NCBI GenBank assembly: GCA_015178975.1
Contig: WHVD01000032.1
Coordinates: 496,001-560,000, forward strand
Direction of reading: 5' to 3'
Length of the DNA: 64,000 nt
Origin: Hysterangium stoloniferum
Lineage: Eukaryota > Basidiomycota > Agaricomycetes > Hysterangiales > Hysterangiaceae
Shown: piece after piece, positions 30,271-41,378 of the stretch
How the letters are laid out: each line of letters starts with the position of its first letter
Position numbering within the stretch: the first letter of the stretch is position 1
Translations under genes and position numbers: made by a program
Notes under the pieces: model-generated
What the model was told of the DNA's origin: nothing
What the model saw: the letters and a program-made list of their open reading frames with translations, nothing else
The model's database searches: none

Positions 30271-32404
30271 TGTGAAATTGACAAGAACTGTTGATTCTAA
30301 GTTTTAGGTAACGAGTCTGTGGTTAAGGGAAAACTGGCTGAAGAAATGAGAGTTAGTTTGAGGTTATATACCCGCTTATCCGCATTAACAAACTTAAATT
30401 CAAGCTTCCCGCCATTGCCTTTGTTTTCCAATATCGCAGGGCGCGTGAAGAATCCTAACCCTCGTGTATAACATGTGTTGGTGCCAACTCAACTTCATTT
30501 CGGAAGCGGTCTGCTGTTGGTAACCCTTATTATCAATACGACCGGCTAGATATGAGAAGGAGGAAGGAAGTGAGGTATTTAGCAGGTAAGGAGAACAGCC
30601 TTCCCTTTGTTTTTCTTTGTTCTGATTTAATTAAATGGTGCAGCGCACAGCCACACTGCAGCCGCCGACAGGAACTTGAATTGTTACACTACAGCTCTGG
30701 CTTACAAGATATTTTGTGGGTTAATTGTCAAACACGATGGGAATAAACATAGAATACTCAATAATCCAAGTCGGATACCCGTATTAAAAGGATAGAATAG
30801 ATAGGGGATCGGGGCACATAATAGTGACCTAGTGGACAAATAGACCACCACTCAGACACAGACACAGACTGGTTACCAGAAGTAACCAAACTCAGACGAC
30901 CGCATACTGGACAGAGTCACAGACATGGATAGGGACTATTATGGATACATGTGGGTACTTAGGGTCTGAACCACAAATTCCAACAACCCCGTGCAAACGG
31001 ATGTGGCTGCCTGCCGTATCAAACTTCGGTCACCAGCATGAGAAAATACACTCCCAGTTTGGAATTGTATCCAAGTCATCGGATTGAGACTTCCATTCAA
31101 CAACAGCCTTCCTCCACACCAGTATCACGACGTGGATAGGTTATTAAAAACCTCGTCTTCAGTCACCTCTTAATCAAGCCTAGTCATTGTACAGTTCATC
31201 AGCTCATACTTCATTCGAGACTCAGGACCATGAGAATCTGAAGAAGTTTACACTGAATAGGGTGGAAAGGATAGTCGACTATAAATACAACGGGTAAATG
31301 CCACTTCCAAATCACATTGCTGTCCGCTCACAGATCTACGCTGGATCTTCACGGGGTGGCATCCATTATGGGCTTCAGAATGTATTGAAAGGACTATTAT
31401 CGGATCGCCCATTATCATCGCAGAAACAACGCATGTTTTGAGCGCTCATATGGCATGGTATGGTTACCCGAAGTGCCAATAATGTTTAACCGCCATTTCC
31501 GATTGTTTTCTTAATGTTGTGTGAGAACAAACGGCGTATTAGTGTCCAGGGCTTCGCTGGCTCTCATCTCCTTAATGAGGGATAGAACATGTATCACTTC
31601 ATAAAATTTGTGGCAAGGCTAGGTGAACCTGTGTCGAGCGAGGGAGTTCACTGCAGATAAGTTACTTGTGCCTGTGGATAGCAGGATGTTGAATATAGCA
31701 ATGTCTGGTGTGATCACGCAGAGGAACATTAGGTGACTACTTTCTCCGGATATTATCCGCGTTGATGTGAGTCGACTCACTCAGAGTGACTCTAAATCTC
31801 ACCTTTAACACATATTTAATTGTTCAAATAGATACCACTTTATGCAGTGCGAGATGGGAGATTGTGATATTGTGATATTGCCAATGTGACCGTGTGGCAA
31901 CAGTATCCGCGATCTTTGAATGGAAGACGTGGATAATGCACAAGTCAAGGAAATACTAATACAAACAGTCTCAGTTTCTCTTAATTGAAAATTGGAATGG
32001 TCAGATGAATCTTCCAGCGAGTCGGCTTATAGAGTATTACACAGCATAGATGTATCGCCACGATGTTACCTCACTGCTGGCACACCTGGTGGCCAACCTG
32101 CCGCAGGCTTCGCCGAGGCTGCCACCCTAGGAAAACAGAGGTAGAGAAAGTAAATACTAGCAACAATGACCGTCGAGATGGTAAGCATTTGAGCAGATAG
32201 TTTAAACGACCCTCACAATGAGTCCCAGATATCATATCCCCATACTGTCTTTTCATCTCCACGGTTACTCACAATACCTGCCGGTTATTTATATTTCCTA
32301 GCCTTGAGCTTTATGCTGTTCCTCGTTATCCCTTCTGAATGAACGGTGGATAGAAATATATATACCCTGACTGAAGGTTTCCTATTTTCGTTTCCACATA
32401 AGCT
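30271..32404. repeat. Flank of duplicated block Y (pairs with 23702-26300)
   Basis: Direct repeat of block X downstream sequence with the same order of motifs. It lacks the LTRs found in X at 25190-25811 and instead carries its own solo LTR at 30782-30985. No gene recognised. Confidence 0.75.
30782..30985. repeat. Solo LTR, same family as the LTR split by the LINE
   Basis: It shares GATCG-GGCACA-AATAGTGACC and GGATACATGTGGGTACTTAG with 8179-14378 and ends CCAACA. Flanking ACCCG and ACCCC(G) look like a slightly diverged 5-bp target duplication. Block X has no insertion at this point. The first bases are degenerate (TATTAAAAGG against TGTTAGAATG). Confidence 0.75.
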
Positions 32405-32424
32405 GAATTCGTAGGAGAGAGTTT

Positions 32425-32655
32425 TAAGCATACCCTTGAGTGTTGGGAAGTTGAGTTAAAGACTCGGCCCTTCCTTTGTGCGACAGAGCGGCCATGCCAA
32501 CTGTCCACATCAACAGCCTGCTCACTGACATTTACATAACCTATCCTGATCGGCGAAGTCGATTGAGCATAGCGTCAATTTCCGGGGGTTCACTTCCCAA
32601 TGAGCTTCAAACTGATTGTAAACTCCGATATTTCGGAGAGGTACCCTGCATCATC
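32425..32655 (-). repeat. Inverted copy of the HD-domain gene upstream region
   Basis: It aligns in reverse orientation with 44640-44870, sharing AAGCATACCCTTGAGTGTT, TTCCTTTGTGCGACAG, ATAGCGTCAATTT and CGATATTTCGGAGA. At the other site these sequences lie directly upstream of the HD-domain gene start at 44928; here no coding part follows. Confidence 0.75.
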
Positions 32656-32917
32656 ACAAAGGTTTGGCAACTCAAACGTTGGGTGTTGAGACAATCAATG
32701 AGATTCTCGTCGATACTTACTATTTTTGAACTCGAATACACATGTATAAGTGACTAATCCAACCTGTTACGACACGTGACTCCATTACATGTCCCCAACC
32801 TTGAACGTCGATGGGCTTCTGACTTTGTACTTCAACCACAACTGCCCTAACATCAACCACATAGAGCCAAGGCCTTTTCGCTCTTTTACTTCTATTTCAC
32901 TCCTTAATTAATATACA

Positions 32918-35900
32918 ATGCTTATCGATACGCCACCCTCTGTTCCGAGTGCCAACAGACGGCATCCCACTCGCTGGGAGAGGGAGAAGGCTACTGCAAG
33001 CGATCCTAGTGCTTTTGAGAAGCCAAATGATCCAAAGCGCATTGGTCCTTGGATACTGGGTGAGACGATTGGAAAGGGAGCTAGTGGCATGTTCCATATT
33101 TATTCCTCTTGGACTACACAGGGCTTAGTTGAATTCGTTTAGGTCGAGTGAAGATCGCGCGACACAAGGTGACTAAGAAGCTTGCTGCAGTTAAAATATT
33201 GCCATTCGCAAGCGCATATCTTGGTGTTTCTCCCGCAAAAGCTCAAAAGCACCGAATGAGCGTCGAACGTGAGATCGTCATGATGAAGCTCATGGAACAT
33301 CCTAACATTATGCGGCTCTACGACGTTTGGGAGGGTCGAGGAAATCTGTAGGTCATACTGTTGTCTTATCGTCATTTACCTGGGAATTTGGTTGATTGTG
33401 TGCTTCAAGGTATCTTGTTCTGGAGTGGATTAAGGGCGGCGAACTGTTTGATTTTCTCGTCGAGCGGGGAAATTTTCACCCTGCCGAAGCGCTCGCATAC
33501 TTCAAGCAGATCATCTATGGCCTATCATACTGTCACGCCTTCTCAATCGCCCATCGTGATTTAAAGCCCGAAAATATTCTCATCCATGGCTCCAGGAACG
33601 AATTGGTCAAGATAGCTGACTGGGGCATGGCCGCATTCCAAACGCCCTTTACACGATTAGAAACGAGCTGTGGCTCTCCTCACTACGCCAGTCCTGAAGT
33701 TATTCGTGGCGAACATTATGAAGGCGCTAAAGCAGATATTTGGAGTGTGGGCGTCGTTCTTTTCGCACTGCTCGCTGGAAAGCTTCCTTTCGACGACGAA
33801 GATTTTTCGGTCCTTTTAAGCAAGGTCAAGGTTGGTGTTTTCGAGATGCCATCCCATGTCCACCCAGAAGCCGCCGATCTAATTAAGAGGATGCTGGTTG
33901 TGGACGTCAGGGCACGAATCTCTGTAACGTTTTCTTTGTGACAGCTCGTTGTGTATGGGCTGATGCTATTTTAGATGTATGACATTCTTAAGCATCCCTT
34001 TCTGAGATATGATACACCCGGCATCTACTATGTTGCTCCACCTTCGCTCACGACTCTCCAGGCGCCTATTCTGTCTGCAACCGATATCGACCAGGATATA
34101 TTCTCCAGTCTGTGCATCATATTTGGTAAACATGTGTCAGCTGCAAGGATTCAGCATGATCTTTTGCTCGATAGCCCTAATGCCGCTAAAGCCTTTTACG
34201 TTCTTTTGTTGAAATTTCGTGAACGTCAATTACGGAACCATATCGAAGATAGCGCTAGAACTGATCGTGAACCTGGTCTTTATCCTTACGAAGTCTCGCG
34301 CTCCAGGGATTTATTCTTCTGTCTGCCTTCCACGGCGGCACATCGTGATTCTCGATACCCTTCTCGACATACGCCTACCCGAACTTACTCTTTTCCCTCG
34401 CAAGGACATTCATCACCTCTCACCGCACGTTCTCGTCTGCCTGTTCCTTTGAATAAATGGCCCGCCTGTCTACTAAGTCGTGGAATGGCTGAGGATACAC
34501 CTAAGAGTACACCTGAAACCGCACAACCTTCTACAAAAACGGCACCGAATGCACCAGCTATTCCTTCTGCTGCACAGTTCAGTGATAGGCTTCCACCACC
34601 TCCGGCTCTATCACGTCCAAGTTCTCGCAGACGCGGAACTGCGCCGATCGACCTGAACTCGGCGCTGCCCAGCATGTCACGAGCACAAGCAAGCCTTGGT
34701 GCTGCTCGTAAAAAACCTCGAAGACGTGAGACGGCGCCGGTTATTCCTGTCTCTGGCCTTGGTCTCGTTGCACCTGCACCTGCTCCCATCGCTGACTCTG
34801 CTGAAAATGTGCTGTTTCCGATGCGAAGAAGTTCTGAAATACCGGTGTCTGCTCCACGACCTAGACCTACTGTTGGATTTACTGAGAACTCTGTTGCTCT
34901 ATCGCCTGTCAATGTCGGAAATCCTCTTACAGGACCCTTTTCACTCGTCAAAGCGCCACTTCTACATGACCCAGATCCCCAGTCAGCCGTAGATGATTTA
35001 GCGAACCGTGCCAATCTGCTGGGTATGCAGGATAATGCGGGGCTTCTCCGACGAGAAGATGTGGCTTGCCTTGTCCTGGGCGACCCTACCACAAATGTTC
35101 TCCCGATGCACAGAATAAGTATGGCTGAAGACCGAACTCCATCCTCGACGTTTCGACCTACGCATGCTCAGGGAAAGACTGTTTCCTATCATATTTCTGG
35201 ACATGGTAAAGAGAACGTGCCTGATAAGCCTGAGCCACCTGTTAGACGGCGACGAAGCAGCGAAGGTCCGAAGCGCATTCCGGGATTCTTCAAGACGCCT
35301 GTGTTTAGTTCTGGTTATGACGCATGTCGACATACTGGTGTTGAAGAGAATGAGAAAGTCATCACGAAGGAGATGAGGCGGGATGTGGCAGCAGTTAAAA
35401 GTATGGTTAAGAGAACCATCATTAGGAAGAACAGACGTAAGTGGTTCTTTTTGTATTCATAATTCTTTTTCCCTCAACTGTTTGCTCACTTGCAGCCGCT
35501 AACCTTGATCTTCGGGCTGCACTTCCCTCCATTACCGGCACGCCTAAACCTCCCCTTAGCGCTCATTCAGCCGCATCGACCCCTTTGGTTTTCAGCCCCG
35601 TTGTGCAAGAATTTCGTGGATGGTTCTCAAATCTTTTTCATTGGAAGACGCCTACTTGCATATTACATTCACCGCTTGACTGCTCGACTACCAGAGATGA
35701 AACCACGAAACTTCTGACAGAGTTTGGAGTCTTAGTCACATTGGAGGATACACTTGATTGGGGTGTGTTGAAGTGTCGATTGGAAGAGAAGTTTGGTAAG
35801 CTACCAAACTCATGAGCGATGGCGATTACTGTGTTTATCTGTGTTTATGCTTATCTCTCTCCTTAGATGCCGGTGGATCTCTCATTCAGAAGCAAGTCAG

Positions 35901-36263
35901 GTTCAGGGTTGAATTCCAGTCCCGCAGGGTCTCTCTCCTTGTAAGCCCTGCAATTGATGGTCCATGCCCTCCGACACCACAACCAGGATTGAAATTAGCG
36001 TCGAGCATCACATTGATCCAGGAACGAGGTGCCTTGTCAACATTTAGAAACATTTGCCAGAGGCTTAGGACCGAGTGGAAGTTTGTCTGTTTGTCAAGCT
36101 ATGTCTATTATAAGTTTTGACCAGTCGTTGCTGTAGATTGGAGACATTGCACTGTCCTGATGCAGGACCTGACAGCAGCATATCGACTGGCGGTGGATCC
36201 TCTCATGTTGCGGAAAGCGTCAGTGGATTTTTCCTTGTACAACCAGCAAGTGAAACCGCATAA
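32918..36263 (+). CDS. Gin4/Hsl1/Cdr2-type serine/threonine protein kinase, seven exons, 996 aa
   Basis: Exons 32918-33086, 33143-33347, 33410-33923, 33975-35436, 35496-35795, 35867-36080 and 36137-36263 join in phase and sum to 2991 nt. The kinase domain (about residues 45-320) has the P-loop GKGASGRV completed across intron 1, the ATP lysine in AAVKILPF, the catalytic loop HRDLKPEN, ADWG (in place of the usual DFG), SCGSPHYASPEV and DIWSVGVVLFALLAGKLPF. After MYDILKHPF comes a ~550-residue Ser/Pro/Arg-rich linker, then a C-terminal region with FRVEFQSRR and FRNICQRLRTEWK, compatible with a KA1-like membrane-binding fold. In yeasts such kinases (Gin4, Hsl1, Cdr2) sit at the division site and restrain Wee1; that role is inferred. 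Intron 1 is GC-AG; the others are GT-AG of 51-71 nt. No damage was seen. The last exon is the least certain. Confidence 0.9.
33087..33142 (+). other. GC-AG intron in the kinase gene
   Basis: Splicing AGTG|GCATGT...GTTTAG|GTCGA restores the P-loop Gly-Arg-Val in phase. No GT donor in reach does so: reading through reaches a stop at about 33140. Confidence 0.8.
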
Positions 36264-36945
36264 TAACCTTGTATATTTTCTTTGTGTACCTTACATACCT
36301 TGTCCCATGTACAGTATATTAGTGCCACATTATACCACATGCCTACTTCTTAACTGGGCACTCCGTCACAAATATGCTTTGTTGAACCCCAACTGCATAC
36401 ATTTTCATTTCAATGCCCCTGTGCAGTACAGAAGTATCAAGCCTTTTATTGTCCGTGACAATTAATAGGCCAATAGGTCTCCTATCACCCAATCCATGAA
36501 AAAGGTATTAGCCATGCTTCTTACCAGTGTTAGTACTGAAGTCTACTACGAAAAACACTACTTAGTTAAAACACCAAAGTATATTATACTTGAATAAATA
36601 TTCCTGATGAGTGACAACTGTAGCTGTACATGGCAGTGGTTGGAAGGCTGCAGCGTCACTGAAGTTTCAGGCCAGAAGTTGATAGGACCTGAGTGGTTCA
36701 TCAGAATTAGGACAGAAGTAGATGATAACAATGTGGTGTTCAGTTGCAGGCAATATAGTGTATTTGTAGCAAATATATATTGGTAATGGCATATTCCGAA
36801 AATGATAATATGCATTAAGACTTAATACTTGTGCCTTTTGTGACATTGTGTGACACCAGTAGCACCACGAGAAACTCAGCACTTCAATTATTTAAATATG
36901 CTACTATAAAGAATTATATCTGCCGGAAGATGTAAGATCAATACT
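36264..36945. other. Noncoding, with a repeat shared with 44275-44410
   Basis: Downstream of the kinase. About 36545-36665 is an inverted copy of 44275-44410 (ACTTGAATAAATATT and GTGGTTGGAAGGCTGCAGC). I see no gene. Confidence 0.5.
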
Positions 36946-36953
36946 GTCATGAT

Positions 36954-38141
36954 TAGTGGTTTGCAAGGCCGGGCCCAAAGCCCGAAATCCCCGGCTGCCG
37001 AGCCCTCAAAGCCCGAGCAGAGCCGAGCCTTCACACAAGGCTCAGGCGGCCCGAGGGCTTAGCCCAGGATTTTGAAAGCCTGAGCCGAGCCCTTGGGCCC
37101 GGGCTTTAGTCATACATCATGGTGCTCCACTTGGTTCAACTGTACAGTTTTCAACTGCCCTGACCAAAACGGTTCAAGAGACCCAGATTCGAGGTAACTT
37201 CCAATGGCAAAGGTGCTACATCAGTGCCATCAGTGTCCCGCCCCAAACGGGGTTTACATCCAGCAAGCAAAGTTGTCGACCCAGCAAACATTGCATCTGC
37301 TGAGCTGTGCTCTCACAAAGATGCTATCAATGCAAGAAGGATGAAGCTGCTGAGGCTGCTAGTGGTCAAGATACAACAAGATCAACACTAGAAACATCTG
37401 GGCGGACATCACCACCAATTCTACCAACAACTGTCACTTCATCGCTGGAACTACCCACAACTGGCAAGTGTTCAAACCTGACGATTGAGGGTGGTGATGA
37501 CTCTGACAATGATCAAGACCTGATTAGGCATCGTACATCATGTCTTGCTTGAGTTGTTTTTGGTTACTAACTCTTGAAACCTAGGGAGCAAAAAGTCACA
37601 AAACTTAATCATTATCAATGAGAGTGATGAGGAAAGGCAAGGTGTTTCAGAAAATTCACCAGAGTAAGGCAAGACATTCTCATTCAGATAATATAGTAGA
37701 CTGAATTATAAACCATAATCTGCCACCAGAGAGTCGTCAATCAGAAGCCATTGACAAAGATGGTTTTCTCATCGATGTGGACATCCAACCTATTCCCAAT
37801 GCTGCCCCAGATCTACCAAGAAGAACCAAGCACAATCTTGGAGTGTGTTGAGGGGAGTAGAGAGCCTGGGAGTTGGGATGACTTCGTTGGAGACCTTGAA
37901 GATGATGAGGGCTTTGAGGATTTAGATGATGAGGAGGTTTTTGTTCAAAGTGTTGTGTAGGTACAACATCAGAGAAATTCGACACATTTTGCCCCCTAGA
38001 GCCGCGGCCTGAGCCTGAGCTGAGTCCGAGCCGAGCCTGAGCCCTCTACCTGGGCTCAGCTCGAGGTTTAGGAAAGCCCGAGCCCTACTAAGCCGAGCCC
38101 AAGCCGGGGTTTTGAGCCAAGCCAGGCCCTGCAAACCACTA
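36954..38141. mobile_element. hAT transposon, non-autonomous, 8-bp target duplication
   Basis: Ends TAGTGGTTTGCA and, inverted, TGCAAACCACTA, flanked by a perfect 8-bp duplication GTCATGAT (36946-36953 and 38142-38149): a hAT-superfamily signature. Both subterminal regions are packed with GAGCC/GGCTC motifs (36965-37105 and 37995-38125), as hAT transposases often require. The 1188-bp interior has only short broken frames (IDKDGFLIDVDIQPIPN, about 37748-37800; KDEAAEAASGQDTTR), possibly from a transposase N-terminus, so it must depend on a transposase elsewhere. Confidence 0.88.
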
Positions 38142-38149
38142 GTCATGAT

Positions 38150-39821
38150 AATAACGAACTAAAGGTTAACATACCTATTAGAGTATGGAGGATATCTGAA
38201 AACTATTGAGTATACCAAATTCTAATATACTCTAAAGGTCATTTAAACATCTGGGATGTGATTCAAACATAATTTGGTTTTTAAAACTTTCAAAAAGTTT
38301 TAAACTCTCTCATACATTACAAACTAAAGAATCTTTCCGGACACGAGTAGACAATGAAAAAAATTAGTAGTTTGAAACACTAATACTTTTAAAAAATAGA
38401 TACCTTTAGATAGTTCATTCTATGCATACAGTATGTATATCATTGGCACCTCTAAATACATATGTATTACTTCGGAATGGATCTGTCAATATAAACAGAT
38501 TTCTACTTGATTCAACATACCCAGAATATATAGGGGGTTTTACTTAATAAAGACAGCTGTGGTATGAAAAATTTCCAATAATATTTTACATATTTTACAT
38601 GGAAATAACTTCATTACAACTTTTAAAAAACAAAGTACTAATAAAAGTATTAGTAGGCATCTGTAAAAGGAAGGAAATTATATACAATGGAATTTGTTAA
38701 ATAACTATGGGTTGTATAAAATGTAATATGGAGAACTATTTCTGATGGTTGTTTTTTGATGATATAATTGTTTCAGAATAGATATCACTATTTAAAGATG
38801 GAGTTTTGTAAAAATAAGACTTTTATTAGTAAATATTTGAGATTATATTAATTATAAACACCCTCCTATAGTGACGTACCATTAGTATTATGCCATACCT
38901 TGTCTTGTGACTGCATGTTTCTTACTGGTTCATGCATGTGATTTGTTATATTTAGTTTAGTGTTCACTTAGTTCCGAGTTACACACACATTCATAGCACA
39001 GACCAGTGCACAGACCATGTATCGTAGTATATAGTTACAGCCAGATGAGAGTAGAGCCTCATCTGGATACCTAGTTATATCACCGGTTTATAGTCTCTAC
39101 CCGCTCAACTCTTAGTGGCTACGCTCCAAGACTTGAGAGTCCTCGTACTGTGATTCCCCAGGCATCCCGACATCGAACAATACCTCAGTCGGCACGAGGT
39201 GAGAATTGACTGAGGTATACAGTTTCGGCTATAGTCATATTTATAAGATTGTTGAGAAGGGGTATTGGACAATAGACGGGGAAAAACAAATGAAAGTCAC
39301 GGTAAGACATAGTAACCACAATATAGTTATAAGACATGAACGAAAAAAAAATAAAACCTCTGGCTAACAGGTATCTTGTGATTCGGGCTAATGAGGCCTT
39401 GTGATCGGGAGCATGCGATAGCCATTATTACAAGAGTTACAGAGAAGGACTGACCTGTTTTCCTGACACCAATATTCCAGTGTGTATAACTGATATTTTC
39501 GGGTGCATAAGAGTGCATCAAGGTTCACTTTATTATGTTTCACTACATTTGCTTCATCATGTCTACAGTTATTTCTCCCATTCTTCCATTGTTCTGAAAT
39601 TACTTGCTAAGTAATATATCCATGTTGGCTGGGTTACTGTGTTTTTAATAATATAAAAGACTTTATGACTCGAAAAGTGAAGACTTAGCCCATCAAGAAG
39701 AGCATAGAAGCACACCAAGAAGTATGGGGATTCCCCAGATAAATGTTAGTGTAGGTACTGTATCCATTAACACAGCCAGCATTTGAAAGATTTCTCAGTA
39801 AGCAATTGATGAGAAAATTGT
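38150..39821. other. AT-rich sequence without a recognisable gene; one stem-loop
   Basis: It contains pieces resembling 44000-44130 and a hairpin at 39180-39218 (ATACCTCAGTC ... GACTGAGGTAT) that recurs elsewhere with other loops. About 38850-39170 looks LTR- or promoter-like (GTATATAG near 39030) but has no defined ends. Confidence 0.35.
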
Positions 39822-40103
39822 AGCAATCTAGCAGATTTTCTCAACATTTAATGAGACAAAAACTGAGAAAATGATCCTTTTGATTATGGTTTCCTGGGGT
39901 GGGAAAACCATGAGAAAACCATATGAAAAATGGTGAGAAACCAGTGCAGAATAAAAATAAACATGATTATGCTTGACTAAGCAGATCCCACACAGTTTTC
40001 TTACAATATTTTCTCTTGGTTACCCAAAGAAACCATGATCAAATGTTTTATTTCTCACAGTTTTCTCTGATATTAAATGACAAGAAAATCTGCTAGATTG
40101 CCA
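39822..40103. repeat. MITE with long terminal inverted repeats
   Basis: The left end GCAATCTAGCAGATTTTCT (from about 39824) and its inverse AGAAAATCTGCTAGATTGC (to about 40101) continue as imperfect inverted repeats for over 45 bp (ATTTAAT, AAAACTG, GATC blocks). It is about 280 bp with no coding capacity. The target duplication is not clear, so the superfamily is open. Confidence 0.7.
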
Positions 40104-41373
40104 TTATTTTTTTAACTGAAGGAGCTTATAAATGAGAGCATAATGGCCTTGTGGCCAATAGTGTTCATGTCAGTTGGTGTGTTGATGAATTCCCTATTAC
40201 CTGGATTATCATGATGTTGCATCTACTGACATCATCCATTTAGGGAAATCCTGGTGGCATTTCATATCTTTGGCACTAACAGACAGCTCATCTAACACCT
40301 GGATGGTTGTGGCTGTCACATCTTGGGCATTGTTGAAAATGCTGGTACGTGCTCAAATCTTTCAAGCAGATCACTTTGTCCTTGCTGGATGTCACTCAAG
40401 ATTTGGGGTTGTTGTAAGGTGGTCATGTCATTTTTTACAACATGCTGGATGCATGTAGGTTTATTCCCTCCCTCAGCTGGTATGTCATTCAAACTGGTAG
40501 TAGTTAATTCATTGACCCTAATACTCCACCCGATAGCCACCTGATGTTTTGTCTCTTTGACATTTGCTTGTGGATAATTAAATTCTTACATTGCAGTTGT
40601 TATGGAAGTTTTACACAATATTGAAACTGCTGATCACATGTCATCAGGTTTGCCATTTTTTGCATTTTGTATGATGTTCTGAGTTTCCAGGAAAAACTGG
40701 CAGAGGGTCTGGGTAGCAGGTAGGACTTCACTTCAGCTTATGTGCTGCACCCTGGCATGCTTGTTATATTCTATTTCAGATGAGGATGAAATGGATGACC
40801 TTGGGGTGCAGGATGTAAGAGGTGTCTGAGATGGGAAGTCTGAAGACTTGAGAATGACAGGAAGAGGCAGGCAAGACAATCCACAGGTTCTGAGAACACA
40901 CTGGTACAAAGTCGAGATGAACTGGTAGAGTACTAGAGGTTGTTAAGATCTAAAGTCTAAAAACAATGGCAAGTGATGTGGGAGGGCTGACAGGTATCTC
41001 ATGCTTAAACAGGAGGTCTGGTTCTGCAACACAAGTGGAACTTGGCTTCAACTTATATGTTGCACCCTCACATGAACTGTTAGGGTGCTTTAGTATTTTG
41101 GGAAGAGAAAGTAGTACAACTTTAATTGAAGATGATACATAAATCAACGGGGAGGCTGAAATGCTAAGGGTTGTTGAGATAAAAGTTGTGGCTGGCTGAT
41201 AATGTCTTCAAGAGTATTAGGAGCAAACAAAGAGGCTTAAACACAAAGGGGGTAATCTAAGTTGATATTTGAACTGAAGAACTATAGCATACATGATAGG
41301 GTTTAAAAAGTGTAACAGATGATCTGAAGACTGATCAAGGAACTATGAAGTCATGATAGGTCAAGGAAAGCAG
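40104..41373. repeat. Degenerate retrotransposon remnants, including LTR pieces on the minus strand
   Basis: Minus-strand matches to the 3' part of the TGTTACGACC-type LTR (a GGGTGCA-CATA-AAG-TGAAGCC motif) occur near 40720-40765 and 41030-41095. A minus-strand frame at 40540-40316 (74 codons) may be a relic of the same element. Nothing intact is seen. Confidence 0.4.
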
Positions 41374-41378
41374 GAAAA

